From Methylopila sp. Yamaguchi (GTDB taxonomy: Bacteria; Pseudomonadota; Alphaproteobacteria; Rhizobiales; Methylopilaceae): DNA of 64,000 nucleotides. The DNA lies in contig NZ_BAUX01000015.1 in assembly GCF_002897035.1 (NCBI RefSeq), positions 1 to 64,000 on the forward strand, given 5' to 3'. The translations under genes were made by a program, and so were the position numbers. Below the pieces are notes generated by a model that saw only the letters and a program-made list of their open reading frames with translations, was not told the origin of the DNA and did not search any database. Numbering within the stretch: the stretch's first letter is position 1; each line of letters starts with the position of its first letter. Positions 23,641 through 32,516 of the stretch are shown here, piece after piece.

Positions 23641-23663
23641 GCGGCGGACCGCCGGTCCGCCGC
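23641..23663 (-). terminator. Hairpin downstream of the beta-helix gene
   Basis: A 9-bp stem, GCGGCGGAC paired with GTCCGCCGC, 41 nt after the stop of the beta-helix gene. Weak outer pairing (CGAAA with TTTTCG) extends it. It probably ends that transcript. Confidence 0.5.
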
Positions 23664-23704
23664 TTTTCGTCCCGCTGATCGCGTCTCCGCGTCTTTCGGC
23701 GGCG

Positions 23705-24463
23705 CTACTTGCGCGCGATGGTCTGCGTGGGAGCCCCGCTTGAGATGACGTTGCCGCCGAACGAGACGGCCGTCGCGCCGCTCTTCACGACGAGGTCGGT
23801 CCCGTTGCGCAGGATGTTGTCGGCGAGCGTCACCTCGTTTCCGTTGCCGACCGCGGTGACGCCCCGGACGTTGCCTTCGATCAGGCTGCGGGACACGGCG
23901 ACCTGATTTGTCCCCGCCGCCGCAGCGACCCGGACGCCGTCCGCGCTCCCCGTCAGGTACGACTCGTCGATCACCACGCGCGCTCCGTCGAGGCCCGACG
24001 CGAAGACGGCGTTGTCGCTGAAGTTCCGGATTGCGCATTTGCGGATCGTGAGCTTGCCGCTCCCGATCATCCGCACGCCGTTCAGGCCCGGCGAGAACGG
24101 CGTGTTCGCCAGTCCTTCGATCTCCAGCCCCTCCAGCAGGACTTCCGATCCGGCGGGGACGTTGACCGTGATCCCGTTCGAGGCGCTCAGGAGCACCCCG
24201 GCGTTGTGAGCCGAGATGATGCTGATCGACTTGGTGATGGTCACCGCGCCGAAGCCGCCGGGATCGAGCGTGTTGATCTCGCCGCCGACGGCGGTCTTCG
24301 AGATCGCGCCCGCGAAGGTCTTGCACGGCGCCGTGCGGCTGCACGGATTGACGTCGTCGCCGACGCCGGAAACCCAGGTACGCGTCGCCTGGGCGAAGGC
24401 CGACGGCGCCTGGAAGACCGCAGCGGCCGCCACGATCGCGAACAGGATTCCCCGAATGCACAT
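23705..24463 (-). CDS. Secreted right-handed beta-helix repeat protein
   Basis: A 252-residue protein. A signal peptide (about residues 1-25, ending SAFAQA) is followed by TRTWVSGVGDDVNPCSRTAPCKTF. This opening is characteristic of a family of small secreted parallel beta-helix proteins in alphaproteobacteria. The rest is a chain of short strand repeats (for example GSGKLTIRKCAIRNF, GLDGARVVIDESYL, GTNQVAVSRSLIEGN, GNEVTLADNIL) with asparagine ladders. No polysaccharide-lyase catalytic residues are evident. The ATG at 24463 is preceded by GGGGGA. Its role is unknown; surface binding or polysaccharide interaction is possible. Confidence 0.75.
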   Translation of the reverse strand: MCIRGILFAIVAAAAVFQAPSAFAQATRTWVSGVGDDVNPCSRTAPCKTFAGAISKTAVGGEINTLDPGGFGAVTITKSISIISAHNAGVLLSASNGITVNVPAGSEVLLEGLEIEGLANTPFSPGLNGVRMIGSGKLTIRKCAIRNFSDNAVFASGLDGARVVIDESYLTGSADGVRVAAAAGTNQVAVSRSLIEGNVRGVTAVGNGNEVTLADNILRNGTDLVVKSGATAVSFGGNVISSGAPTQTIARK

Positions 24464-24596
24464 TTTACGTCCCCCGACATGTAATGCGGAGGGCACTATG
24501 ACCGAATTTCAGCCAAGAGCAGCAGCGGCGCGCTTAGACTTTAGAGCGACCTTACTTTCTCGTGGCAGCACAGCGGAACGCGCTGTCTGTTCGCTG

Positions 24597-25259
24597 TCAA
24601 ACGGCCGCGAGGTCCTTCACAAGCTGCGCCGCCTCGTCCATTAGCCGCGGCTGCCGGACGCGGCGGATGCGTTCCGCCTGCAGGATGGCGCGCACCTTGT
24701 TGAGGCAGTCCTCGAAATCGGCGTTCACAACCACGTAGTCGTACTCGCCGACATGGTTGATCTCGACGGCGGCGTTGCGCAGCCGGCGGTCGATCACCTC
24801 GGCGGAGTCCTCGGCGCGCCGCTCGAGCCGCGAACGGAGCTCCTTGGCCGAGGGCGGCAGCACGAACACGGTCGCCACGTCGCTGCGCATCGCGCCGCAG
24901 ATCTGCTGCGCTCCCTGCCAGTCGATGTCGAACAGCACGTCGCGCCCCTCGGCCAGCGCGGCCTCCACCGGCGCGCGCGGCGTGCCGTAGTAGTTGCCGT
25001 GGACCTCAGCCCACTCCAGCAGCTCGCCCTCGTCGCGCATCGCCTCGAACTCTCGCTGGCGGATGAAATGGTAGTGCACCCCGTCGGCCTCGCTCGCGCG
25101 CTTCGGCCGCGTCGTGGCGGAGATCGAAAGCGTGATCTCCTTGTCGGTGTCGAGCAGCGCGCGGGTAAGCGTCGATTTGCCGGCCCCCGAAGGTGACGAC
25201 AAGATCAGCAGCACCCCTCGACGCGCGGGGCCGGTCTCCGAAGGCGCCATCTCGGTCAC
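24597..25259 (-). CDS. gmk: Guanylate kinase
   Basis: A 220-residue P-loop kinase converting GMP to GDP with ATP. It shows Walker A (SSPSGAGKSTL), the GMP-binding ISATTRPKRASE motif and FDIDWQGAQQI. Its start overlaps the yicC stop by 4 nt, so the two are translationally coupled. Confidence 0.96.
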   Translation of the reverse strand: MTEMAPSETGPARRGVLLILSSPSGAGKSTLTRALLDTDKEITLSISATTRPKRASEADGVHYHFIRQREFEAMRDEGELLEWAEVHGNYYGTPRAPVEAALAEGRDVLFDIDWQGAQQICGAMRSDVATVFVLPPSAKELRSRLERRAEDSAEVIDRRLRNAAVEINHVGEYDYVVVNADFEDCLNKVRAILQAERIRRVRQPRLMDEAAQLVKDLAAV

Positions 25260-26146
25260 TCCACGTTCTGGACCTGCTCGCGGAACTGCTCCACGACGGC
25301 CTTGAGCTCGAGACCGATCGCCGTCAGGCTGCGGTCGTTGGACTTGGCCGACAGAGTGTTCGACTCGCGGCCGAACTCCTGGGCCAGGAAATCGAGCCGC
25401 CGACCGACTGCGACGCCCTCGCCGAGGAGCTGGCGAGCGGCCGCGACATGGGCGACGAGCCGGTCGATCTCCTCCCGCACGTCGGCGCGGGTCGCGATCA
25501 GCGCGGCCTCCTGGTGGAGCCGATCGGGATCGAGCGAGACGCCGGTCCCGAGCAACGCCTTGACCTGATCGGCGAGCTTCTTCGCCACCGCCTCAGGCCG
25601 CCGCGCAGGGCAGGCGTCGGCGCTCGCGGTCAGCGTTTCGATGGTCGCGAGACGCTCGGTAAGGATCGCCTCCAGCGCGGCGCCCTCCCCCGCGCGCGCC
25701 GCGACCAGGGCGTCGAGCGCGACGGAGAAATCAGCGAGCACAGCCGCCTCCAGCGCGGCGCGCTCCTCGACGTCGTCTTCGGGTTCGACGAACTCCACCA
25801 CGCCCCGCTGGGCGAGCAGTCCGTCGATAGACACGGGAGCCGCGTCGGGCAGTCGCTCCGCGATCGCCCGCGCCGCCGCGACGACGGCCGCCAGCGCCTC
25901 CTCGTTCACGCGCGCGACGCCCGTCCGCGGGGGGCGGTCGACGGTGAGGGTCGCATGCACCGTCCCGCGATGCAGACGCGCGCCTGCCGCCTGCCGCGCG
26001 GCCGGCTCGATCGCGTCGAAGCCCGGCGGGGTCCGCAGCCGCAGGTCGAGGCCCTTGGCGTTGACGCTGCGGATCTCCCACGTCCAGCGCAGATCCCCGC
26101 GGCTTCCGGCGAGGCGCGCGAAGCCTGTCATGCTGGCGAGGGGCAT
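25256..26146 (-). CDS. YicC family endoribonuclease-like protein
   Basis: A 296-residue protein. The N-terminus MASMTGFAR plus WEIRSVNAKGLDLRLR is the YicC_N signature. The C-terminal EEIDRLVAHV...GRRLDFLAQEFGRESNTLSAKS is the DUF1732 block. E. coli YicC and Bacillus relatives have been described as RNases acting on specific RNAs. The ATG at 26146 is chosen; the open frame upstream overlaps mltG and is a shadow. It lies between mltG and gmk, a widespread order. Confidence 0.92.
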   Translation of the reverse strand: MPLASMTGFARLAGSRGDLRWTWEIRSVNAKGLDLRLRTPPGFDAIEPAARQAAGARLHRGTVHATLTVDRPPRTGVARVNEEALAAVVAAARAIAERLPDAAPVSIDGLLAQRGVVEFVEPEDDVEERAALEAAVLADFSVALDALVAARAGEGAALEAILTERLATIETLTASADACPARRPEAVAKKLADQVKALLGTGVSLDPDRLHQEAALIATRADVREEIDRLVAHVAAARQLLGEGVAVGRRLDFLAQEFGRESNTLSAKSNDRSLTAIGLELKAVVEQFREQVQNVE

Positions 26147-26229
26147 GGATGGGTCCTCAAGGCTCGCGGCGCACGGCCGAAACGGTTCAGCGCCGCAGGT
26201 GTCGAAGGCGGGACGGCGGTCGGCCGACC

Positions 26230-27549
26230 TCAGCCGCCGCGCCGCCGCTCGGGACGGGCGGGGGGCGTCGAAGAGGCCGGCGCGGCGCTCGAAGGCGGGG
26301 TCTCGGCCGCCGCGTCGTCCGGCTCCGGCGCCGCCTCGTCCGGCGCCACGCGGTCGGCGGGAGCCCCGCGCGTCCGCTCGATCTGGCGCCACTTCTGGAC
26401 GTTGCGGTTGTGCTCGACGAGCGTCCGGCCGAAGGCGTGCCCGCCGGCCCCGTCGGCGACGAAGTAGAGATCGCCGGTCTTGGCAGGCTGCGCCGCCGCC
26501 TCCAGCGCCTGGCGTCCGGGGTTCGCGATCGGACCTGCGGGCAGCCCCTTGACCACATAGGTGTTGTACGGCGTGCGCGACTGGATGTCGGTGCGCGTAA
26601 GGCTGCGCCCGAGGGTCGCCCGTCCGCCGACCAGGCCATAGACGATCGTGGGATCGGACTGGAGGCGCATGCCCTTGTTCAGCCGGTTGACGAACACAGC
26701 CGCAACCCGGGCGCGCTCTTCGGCGACGCCGGTCTCGCGCTCCACCAGAGAGGCGAGGGTGACGAGGTCCGCCGGCGTCTTGACAGGCACGGCTGGGTCG
26801 CGCTCGCGCCACACGCGCTCTAGCAACTCCTTCTGCTCCTGCTGCATCCTCGAGACGAGCTGCGCGCGGGACATGCCCCGCGTGTAGCGGTAGGTCTCCG
26901 GCAGGAGCGAGCCCTCCGGCGGAATCTCGCGGACGTCGCCCGTCAAAAGGGGCGCCTCTCGCAAGCGTTCGACGATCTGCAGGCTGGTGAGGCCTTCCGG
27001 GATCGTTAGCGCGTGCTCGATCGCCTTGCCGGAGACGAGGATCTCCATCGCCTCGCGCATCGAGACGCCGGCGGGGAAGCCGTACTCGCCGTACCGCAGC
27101 TTGTCGTTGTTACGATAAAGCCGGACGCCGATCTCGAACACCTTGGGGTGGTCAATGACCCCGGCGCGCGCGAGCTGGTCGGAGATCTCGGAGACGCCCT
27201 GGTTGCGCGGGATCAGGACCGACGTTTCCTGCGCGAGCGGCCCCGGCTGATCGAACATCACCTTGCCGTAGTAAAACGCGCCGCCCGCCGCGAGCGCGAG
27301 GAGGCTCAGGAAGGTGAATATACCGCTGAGATAGCCGACCACGGCGCTGTGCCGCCGGCGCGCGCGCTTCTTCGCAGGCGGCGGAGGCGGCGGGGTCTCG
27401 GGCCCTTTGGACGCCACGCGACGGTCCGCGGGGGTCGCCTCGGACTGCGCCGCCAGGGCCGGCGCGGCCGGTCTGGGCTGCGACGTCGGGGTCACGGGCG
27501 TAACCGGAACGGGACGCTTGTTTTCGGGAGCCGTGCCCTCGTCCGTCAA
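26230..27549 (-). CDS. mltG: Endolytic murein transglycosylase
   Basis: A 439-residue inner-membrane enzyme that cleaves nascent peptidoglycan strands and sets glycan length. It has a Pro/Ala-rich cytoplasmic N-terminus of about 70 residues, a transmembrane helix (about 71-93), a LysM-like region, and the YceG catalytic domain. That domain carries LVTLASLVERETGV with the catalytic Glu and QSDPTIVYGL. The C-terminus is a low-complexity Pro/Ala/Glu tail. It is downstream of fabF and 83 nt upstream of yicC. Confidence 0.94.
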   Translation of the reverse strand: MTDEGTAPENKRPVPVTPVTPTSQPRPAAPALAAQSEATPADRRVASKGPETPPPPPPAKKRARRRHSAVVGYLSGIFTFLSLLALAAGGAFYYGKVMFDQPGPLAQETSVLIPRNQGVSEISDQLARAGVIDHPKVFEIGVRLYRNNDKLRYGEYGFPAGVSMREAMEILVSGKAIEHALTIPEGLTSLQIVERLREAPLLTGDVREIPPEGSLLPETYRYTRGMSRAQLVSRMQQEQKELLERVWRERDPAVPVKTPADLVTLASLVERETGVAEERARVAAVFVNRLNKGMRLQSDPTIVYGLVGGRATLGRSLTRTDIQSRTPYNTYVVKGLPAGPIANPGRQALEAAAQPAKTGDLYFVADGAGGHAFGRTLVEHNRNVQKWRQIERTRGAPADRVAPDEAAPEPDDAAAETPPSSAAPASSTPPARPERRRGG

Positions 27550-27646
27550 CGCGGCCCTCCAGGCCTTGCGGGCGGCTCGCGCGCCGCCGTGGATCGTCCG
27601 TTCGACGCCACTCTAGGCGCGAATGTGGCGAATCTCGCCCCGTTGT

Positions 27647-28924
27647 TCAGGCGTGATGGCGGCGGAACACCAGCGACGCGTTGGTGCCGCCGAACCCGAA
27701 CGAGTTCGAGAGCGCCACCTCGATCGGCAACGGCTTCGCCGTCCTGGGAACGAGATCGATCGCGGTTTCGACGGAGGGGTCTTCGAGATTGAGCGTCGGC
27801 GGCGCGATCTGGTCGCGGATCGCCAGCAGCGAGAAGATCGCCTCGACCGAGCCTGCGGCGCCGAGCAAATGCCCGATCGCGGATTTGGTCGAGGACATCG
27901 TCATCTCGGACGCGGCGTTGCCGACGAGGCGGGTGACGGCGCCGAGCTCGATCTCGTCGCCGAGCGGCGTCGAGGTTCCGTGGGCGTTGATGTAGTCGAC
28001 CTCTCCCGGCGAAACGCCGGCGCGCTTCAGCGCGGCCTTCATGCAGCGATAGGCGCCGTCGCCGTCGAGCGAGGGCGAGGTGATGTGATAGGCGTCGCCC
28101 GACAGGCCGTAGCCGATCACTTCGCCGTAGATCTTGGCCCCGCGCGCCTTGGCGTGCTCGTACTCCTCGAGCACGACCACGCCGGCGCCTTCGCCCATGA
28201 CGAAGCCGTCGCGGGCGCGGTCGTAGGGCCGCGAGCCGCGCTCCGGCTCGTCGTTAAACGAGGTCGACAGCGCGCGGCACGCCGAGAAGCCGGCGACCGC
28301 GAGGCGGCAGACCGGCGACTCCGTGCCGCCCGCGACCATCACGTCCGCGTCGCCCAGCGCGATGAGCCTGGCGGCGTCGCCAATGGCGTGCGCGCCGGTG
28401 GAGCACGCCGTGACGACTGCGTGGTTCGGACCTTTCAGCCCATGCTTGATCGACACATGGCCGGAGGCCAGGTTGATCAGGCGGCCGGGGATGAAGAACG
28501 GAGACAGACGGCGCGGGCCCTTGTCGCGAAGGACGTGGGACGCCTCCTCGATGCCCTGGAGGCCGCCGATGCCGGAGCCGATCAGAACGCCGGTCGCATA
28601 ACGCTCGTCGTCCGTCTCCGGCTTCCAGCCGCTGTCGGCGAGAGCCTGATCGGCGGCGGCGACGGCGAAGACGATGAAATCGTCGACCTTGCGCTGCTCC
28701 TTGGGCTCCATCCAGTCGTCGGCGTTGAACGTCCCGTCGGACCCGTCGCCCCGCGGAATGATGCCGGCAATCCGCGCGGGGAGGTCGTCCACCTGGAACT
28801 GGTCGATCTTCCGGACGCCGCTTTCGCCCGCCAGAAGACGCTTCCAGACCGTTTCGACGCCCGACCCGAGCGGGGTCACAAGACCCATGCCCGTGACGAC
28901 GACGCGCCTCATGCCGTCGCTCAC
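27647..28924 (-). CDS. fabF: 3-oxoacyl-ACP synthase II
   Basis: A 425-residue condensing enzyme that elongates acyl-ACP with malonyl-ACP. The Cys nucleophile is in VTACSTGAHAIGDA and the catalytic His residues are in NAHGTSTPLGD and KSAIGHLLGAAGSVE. The GTG at 28924 has GGAAAG upstream; an ATG at 28912 (MRRVVVTGMG) is a good alternative. It lies 55 nt downstream of acpP. Confidence 0.96.
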   Translation of the reverse strand: MSDGMRRVVVTGMGLVTPLGSGVETVWKRLLAGESGVRKIDQFQVDDLPARIAGIIPRGDGSDGTFNADDWMEPKEQRKVDDFIVFAVAAADQALADSGWKPETDDERYATGVLIGSGIGGLQGIEEASHVLRDKGPRRLSPFFIPGRLINLASGHVSIKHGLKGPNHAVVTACSTGAHAIGDAARLIALGDADVMVAGGTESPVCRLAVAGFSACRALSTSFNDEPERGSRPYDRARDGFVMGEGAGVVVLEEYEHAKARGAKIYGEVIGYGLSGDAYHITSPSLDGDGAYRCMKAALKRAGVSPGEVDYINAHGTSTPLGDEIELGAVTRLVGNAASEMTMSSTKSAIGHLLGAAGSVEAIFSLLAIRDQIAPPTLNLEDPSVETAIDLVPRTAKPLPIEVALSNSFGFGGTNASLVFRRHHA

Positions 28925-28979
28925 AGGAACTGCTTTCCGTTCACCATGCCACCCGCCGGTCGCCGATCATCGAGCAGGA

Positions 28980-29222
28980 TCAAGCCTGCGCGGCGTTCTT
29001 CTCAAGGAACTTGGTAGCGTCGCCGACCGTCAGGATGGTCTCGGCGGCGTCGTCCGGAATCTCGCAGCCGAACTCTTCCTCGAAGGCCATCACCAGCTCG
29101 ACGGTGTCGAGGCTGTCAGCGCCGAGGTCGTCGATGAAGCTCGCGTTCTCGGTGACCTTGTCGGCGTCGACGCCGAGATGCTCGATCACGATCTTCTTCA
29201 CGCGTTCGGCAATGTCGCTCAT
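28980..29222 (-). CDS. acpP: Acyl carrier protein
   Basis: An 80-residue acidic helical protein. Ser37 in [12 protein letters not shown] is the 4'-phosphopantetheine site. It carries acyl intermediates for FabD, FabG and FabF encoded around it. A 270-nt gap upstream (29223-29492) likely contains its own promoter, as is common for this highly expressed gene; no clear boxes were identified. Confidence 0.97.
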   Translation of the reverse strand: MSDIAERVKKIVIEHLGVDADKVTENASFIDDLGADSLDTVELVMAFEEEFGCEIPDDAAETILTVGDATKFLEKNAAQA

Positions 29223-29492
29223 CTACGTAATCCTTCGATGGTTCTCGTTCGGAAGATCGTCTCGCCGGAACATTGCGCCCGACGATCTCGTCTTGAGGCG
29301 CGAATCTTCCGAGAGGGCTTTTTGAAGGCGGAAGGCGGTTCCGGCAATCCCTTTTCGTCGTGGCTCGAACGGTGTTGGGGATCCCGCAGTTCCGTGTCGT
29401 TCCAGACGCCCCCACAAAGGACCGGCGTCTGGTATCATGTCGCATGGCCGCACGCCAGTCGCGGGGCGGGCCGCGTCCCCGGAAGGGACGGC

Positions 29493-30230
29493 TCAGACCA
29501 TGGCGATGCCGCCGTTGACCTGCAGCGTGTGGCCGGTGACGTAGGAGGCCTCGTCGCTCGCGAGATAGACCGCGGCCGCCGCGATCTCCGCGCCCTGGCC
29601 GAAACGGCCGAGCGGAATGTGGGCGAGCGAAGCTTCCTTCTGCTTGTCGTTCAGCGCGTCGGTCATCGGGCTCTCGATGAAGCCCGGGGCGATGCAGTTC
29701 ACGGTAATGCCACGGCTTGCGACCTCGGCCGCCAGCGACTTGGTCATGCCGATCAGGCCGGCCTTCGAGGCCGCGTAGTTGCCCTGCCCCGGATTGCCGG
29801 TGACGCCGACGACCGAAGTGATGCCGATCAACCGGCCGCGGCGGCGCTTCATCATGCCCTTGACGGCCGCACGGTACAGCCGGAAGCCCGCGGTGAGATT
29901 CACCGCGATCACGTCCGCCCACTCGTCGTCCTTCATCCGGAGGAACAGGTTGTCGCGCGTGATGCCCGCGTTGTGGACGACGACGTCGAGACCGCCGAGC
30001 GCGGCCTCGGCCTGGCCTGGAAGCGCGTCGACGGCAGCGCCGTCCTTCAGGTCAGCGGGCAGCACGTGGGCGCGCTCGCCCAGCTCGGCGGCCAGAGCCT
30101 CCAGCGCCTCCCGGCGGGTGCCCGACAGCGCGACGGCCGCGCCCTGGGCGTGCAGCGCCCTGGCGATGGCGCCGCCGATGCCGCCGGTCGCGCCCGTGAC
30201 GAGCGCCGTGCGCCCGGTGAGATCGAACAT
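29493..30230 (-). CDS. fabG: 3-oxoacyl-ACP reductase
   Basis: A 245-residue classical SDR. It has the NADP-binding TGATGGIGGAIA, Asn in VHNAGITRDNLF, Ser in GITSVVG, and the YxxxK pair in GNYAASKAG. It reduces 3-oxoacyl-ACP. It sits 37 nt downstream of fabD. Confidence 0.96.
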   Translation of the reverse strand: MFDLTGRTALVTGATGGIGGAIARALHAQGAAVALSGTRREALEALAAELGERAHVLPADLKDGAAVDALPGQAEAALGGLDVVVHNAGITRDNLFLRMKDDEWADVIAVNLTAGFRLYRAAVKGMMKRRRGRLIGITSVVGVTGNPGQGNYAASKAGLIGMTKSLAAEVASRGITVNCIAPGFIESPMTDALNDKQKEASLAHIPLGRFGQGAEIAAAAVYLASDEASYVTGHTLQVNGGIAMV

Positions 30231-30267
30231 GAGCCTTATCCTCTGCCGTTCGACGGACGAGTTGAAA

Positions 30268-31218
30268 TCACGCGAACGCGCCGTCGCTCTTGAGACGCGC
30301 CACGTCCTCGGGGGCCCCGACGGATTCGCCCGTCGCGCCCTCCGCGTTGCGCTTGACGAGACCGGCCAGCACCTTGCCGGCGCCGATCTCGATGAAACGG
30401 GTAACGCCGGCGCTTCCCATAAAGCCGACCGACTCGCGCCAACGGACGGCGCCGGTGACCTGTTCGATCAGGCGCTTGCGGATGTCTTCCGGGTCGTTCA
30501 GCGGGCTCGCGGTGACGTTCGCGACCAGGGGCGCCTTGGGAGCGGAGATCTTCACGCCCGCCAGCGCCTCAGCCATGACGTCGGCGGCGGGCTGCATCAA
30601 GGCGCAGTGGAACGGCGCCGAGACCGGGAGCAGCACTGCGCGCTTGGCGCCGCGCGTCTTGGCGATGGCGATGGCGCGCTCCACCGCGGCCTTCGCGCCG
30701 GAGACGACCACCTGTCCCGGCGCGTTGTCGTTCGCGGCCTGGCAGACCTCGCCCTCCGCCGCCTCGGCCGCGACGGCGCGCGCCGCCTCGAGGTCGAGGC
30801 CCAGGAGCGCCGCCATGGCGCCGGCGCCGACAGGAACGGCCTTCTGCATGGCGTCGCCGCGCGTCCGCAGCAGCCGGGCCGCGTCCGCGATCGTCAGGCT
30901 GCCGGCCGCCGCAAGCGCGGAATACTCGCCGAGCGAATGGCCCGCCACGAAAGCTGCGTGGCGCGACACGTCGAGGCCCGCCTCGGCTTCCAGCACGCGC
31001 ATAGCCGCGAGGCTCACCGCCATCAGCGCGGGCTGAGCGTTGGACGTCAGCATGAGCGCGTCGTCCGGCCCGTCGAAGATCACGGTCGAAAGCGACTCGC
31101 CCAGCGCTGCGTCAACCTCCTCGAACACCGCGCGGGCCGGCGCGAAGCTGTCGGCCAGCGCGCGGCCCATGCCGACCTGCTGGCTTCCCTGCCCGGGGAA
31201 GATCAACGCTATGCTCAC
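30268..31218 (-). CDS. fabD: Malonyl-CoA:ACP transacylase
   Basis: A 316-residue acyltransferase that loads malonate on AcpP. It shows the N-terminal LIFPGQGSQQVGMG, the catalytic Ser in AGHSLGEYSALAA and His in APFHCALMQPA. The start is GTG at 31218 with AAGGA 8-9 nt upstream; the longer reading adds 14 residues unlike the family. It is the first gene of the fab cluster. Confidence 0.95.
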   Translation of the reverse strand: MSIALIFPGQGSQQVGMGRALADSFAPARAVFEEVDAALGESLSTVIFDGPDDALMLTSNAQPALMAVSLAAMRVLEAEAGLDVSRHAAFVAGHSLGEYSALAAAGSLTIADAARLLRTRGDAMQKAVPVGAGAMAALLGLDLEAARAVAAEAAEGEVCQAANDNAPGQVVVSGAKAAVERAIAIAKTRGAKRAVLLPVSAPFHCALMQPAADVMAEALAGVKISAPKAPLVANVTASPLNDPEDIRKRLIEQVTGAVRWRESVGFMGSAGVTRFIEIGAGKVLAGLVKRNAEGATGESVGAPEDVARLKSDGAFA

Positions 31219-31381
31219 GGGGGCGATCCTTGTCGTGTTTTTCTTGGTCGCGGCGTGCAAAGCAGGCCTTGGGCGGAAGTGTCAAGGCGGCGGGGGCGCC
31301 CCGATCGTCAAGGTTGACGGCTCAATTCCAAGGAGAAGGTCCCGCCGCGGCGCCTGGCATGGCCGGCGCGCCCGCTGATCC

Positions 31382-31410
31382 TTGCGTCCGCGCGGCCAAT
31401 CCACTATAGG
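31382..31410 (+). promoter_or_regulatory. Candidate sigma-70 promoter for rpsF-rpsR
   Basis: A TTGCGT (31382-31387) and TATAGG (31405-31410) pair with exactly 17 nt between them. It predicts transcription starting near 31416 and a leader of about 185 nt before rpsF. Confidence 0.5.
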
Positions 31411-31415
31411 GCGCG

Positions 31416-31603
31416 CTTCGCGTCGTTCGGCTGGGGGCTGAACGGAGAGGTTTTGGGCGTGCCCGTCGTTTAGGCCCGCCCGACCAGGATCGCAGGATCC
31501 GATCTCCCGTGTCTCCGCCTTCGAGAATTCGTTCGGGCCTTCGCGGGCTCGGAGGGCTTCGCGCCGGACGGCAGTCGTTCACTGGAAGAAGGTTCGTACC
31601 CTC
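31416..31603 (+). other. Long 5' leader of rpsF-rpsR
   Basis: The whole interval 31219-31603 has no gene. After the predicted promoter, the leader contains several short inverted repeats, for example around 31490-31515 and 31535-31575. In many bacteria this position carries an RNA element bound by the S6:S18 complex for autoregulation. I cannot confirm its consensus by eye. Confidence 0.25.
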
Positions 31604-32083
31604 ATGCCGCTTTACGAACACGTTTTCCTGGCGCGCCAGGACGTGACGTCGCAGCAGGTCGAGGCTCTCATCGAACAGTACAAGGCCGTGCTCGAAGGGC
31701 TCGGCGGTCAGGTCAAGAAGACCGAGTACTGGGGCGTGAAGCCGCTCGCCTACCGCATCAAGAAGAACCGCAAGGCCCACTACACGCTGCTCAACATCGA
31801 CGCGCCCGCCGCGGCAGTGGCCGAGCTTGAGCGCCAGCAGGGCATCAGCGAAGACATCCTCCGCATCCTGACCCTAAAGGTCGAAGAGCTCGAGGAAGGC
31901 CCGTCGGCCATGCTGCAGCGTCGCGACCGCGACGACCGCGACGACCGCCCCCGCGGCGGCGGCCGTGACGGCGAGCGCGGCGGCTTCCGTCGCGACCGTG
32001 AAGGCGGCGGCGAGCGTCCGGGCGGCGGCGGTTTCCGCCGCGATCGTGAAGAGCGCGCTCCGCGCAGCGAAGGGGCTGAGTGA
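31604..32083 (+). CDS. rpsF: Ribosomal protein S6
   Basis: A 159-residue small-subunit protein that pairs with S18 on the platform. It starts [15 protein letters not shown]. The C-terminal 45 residues are a low-complexity Arg/Asp/Gly tail seen in alphaproteobacterial S6. The stop overlaps the rpsR start (TGATG). Confidence 0.97.
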   Translation: MPLYEHVFLARQDVTSQQVEALIEQYKAVLEGLGGQVKKTEYWGVKPLAYRIKKNRKAHYTLLNIDAPAAAVAELERQQGISEDILRILTLKVEELEEGPSAMLQRRDRDDRDDRPRGGGRDGERGGFRRDREGGGERPGGGGFRRDREERAPRSEGAE

Positions 32084-32340
32084 TGGCGACCACCGTTCCG
32101 TCGGCCGGCGGCCAGCAGCGCCGCCCGTTCTTCCGCCGTCGCAAGACCTGCCCGTTCTCCGGCGCCGGCGCGCCGAAGATCGACCACAAGGACGTGCGTC
32201 TGCTGCAGCGCTACATCTCCGAGCGCGGCAAGATCGTGCCCTCGCGCATCACGGCGGTCTCCGCCAAGAAGCAGCGTGAGCTCGCCCGCGCCATCAAGCG
32301 CGCGCGCTTCCTCGGCCTGCTGCCCTACGTCATCAAGTGA
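32083..32340 (+). CDS. rpsR: Ribosomal protein S18
   Basis: An 85-residue basic protein with the S18 signature ([20 protein letters not shown]) and [10 protein letters not shown] at the C-terminus. The ATG at 32083 overlaps the rpsF stop by 1 nt. A strong hairpin follows directly. Confidence 0.97.
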   Translation: MATTVPSAGGQQRRPFFRRRKTCPFSGAGAPKIDHKDVRLLQRYISERGKIVPSRITAVSAKKQRELARAIKRARFLGLLPYVIK

Positions 32341-32345
32341 GATCC

Positions 32346-32370
32346 GGCGGGCGGCGCTGAGCCGCCCGCC
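32346..32370 (+). terminator. Hairpin after rpsR
   Basis: A 10-bp perfect stem, GGCGGGCGGC paired with GCCGCCCGCC, with loop GCTGA, starting 6 nt after the rpsR stop. It is followed by TCTTACGTC, a weak T-tract; it could be partial and modulate read-through to the DUF2232 gene and rplI. Confidence 0.55.
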
Positions 32371-32375
32371 TCTTA

Positions 32376-32415
32376 CGTCATCCCGGACGCCACTGTGCGG
32401 CGGTCCGGGACGACG
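32376..32415. repeat. REP-like palindrome in rpsR-DUF2232 gap
   Basis: The arms CGTCATCCCGGAC and GTCCGGGACGACG match at 12 of 13 positions and are separated by 14 nt. The CGTCATCCCGGA core resembles the dispersed intergenic palindromes common in Hyphomicrobiales genomes. Confidence 0.5.
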
Positions 32416-32516
32416 ACGCATTCCCAAGGCGCGCGTCTCCGGACGGCGCCGTTGGGCGGGGGTTAAGACCTCGCCCTAACCGCTCCGAACGCCGGGGCGG
32501 GACAGCAGGACGACCG

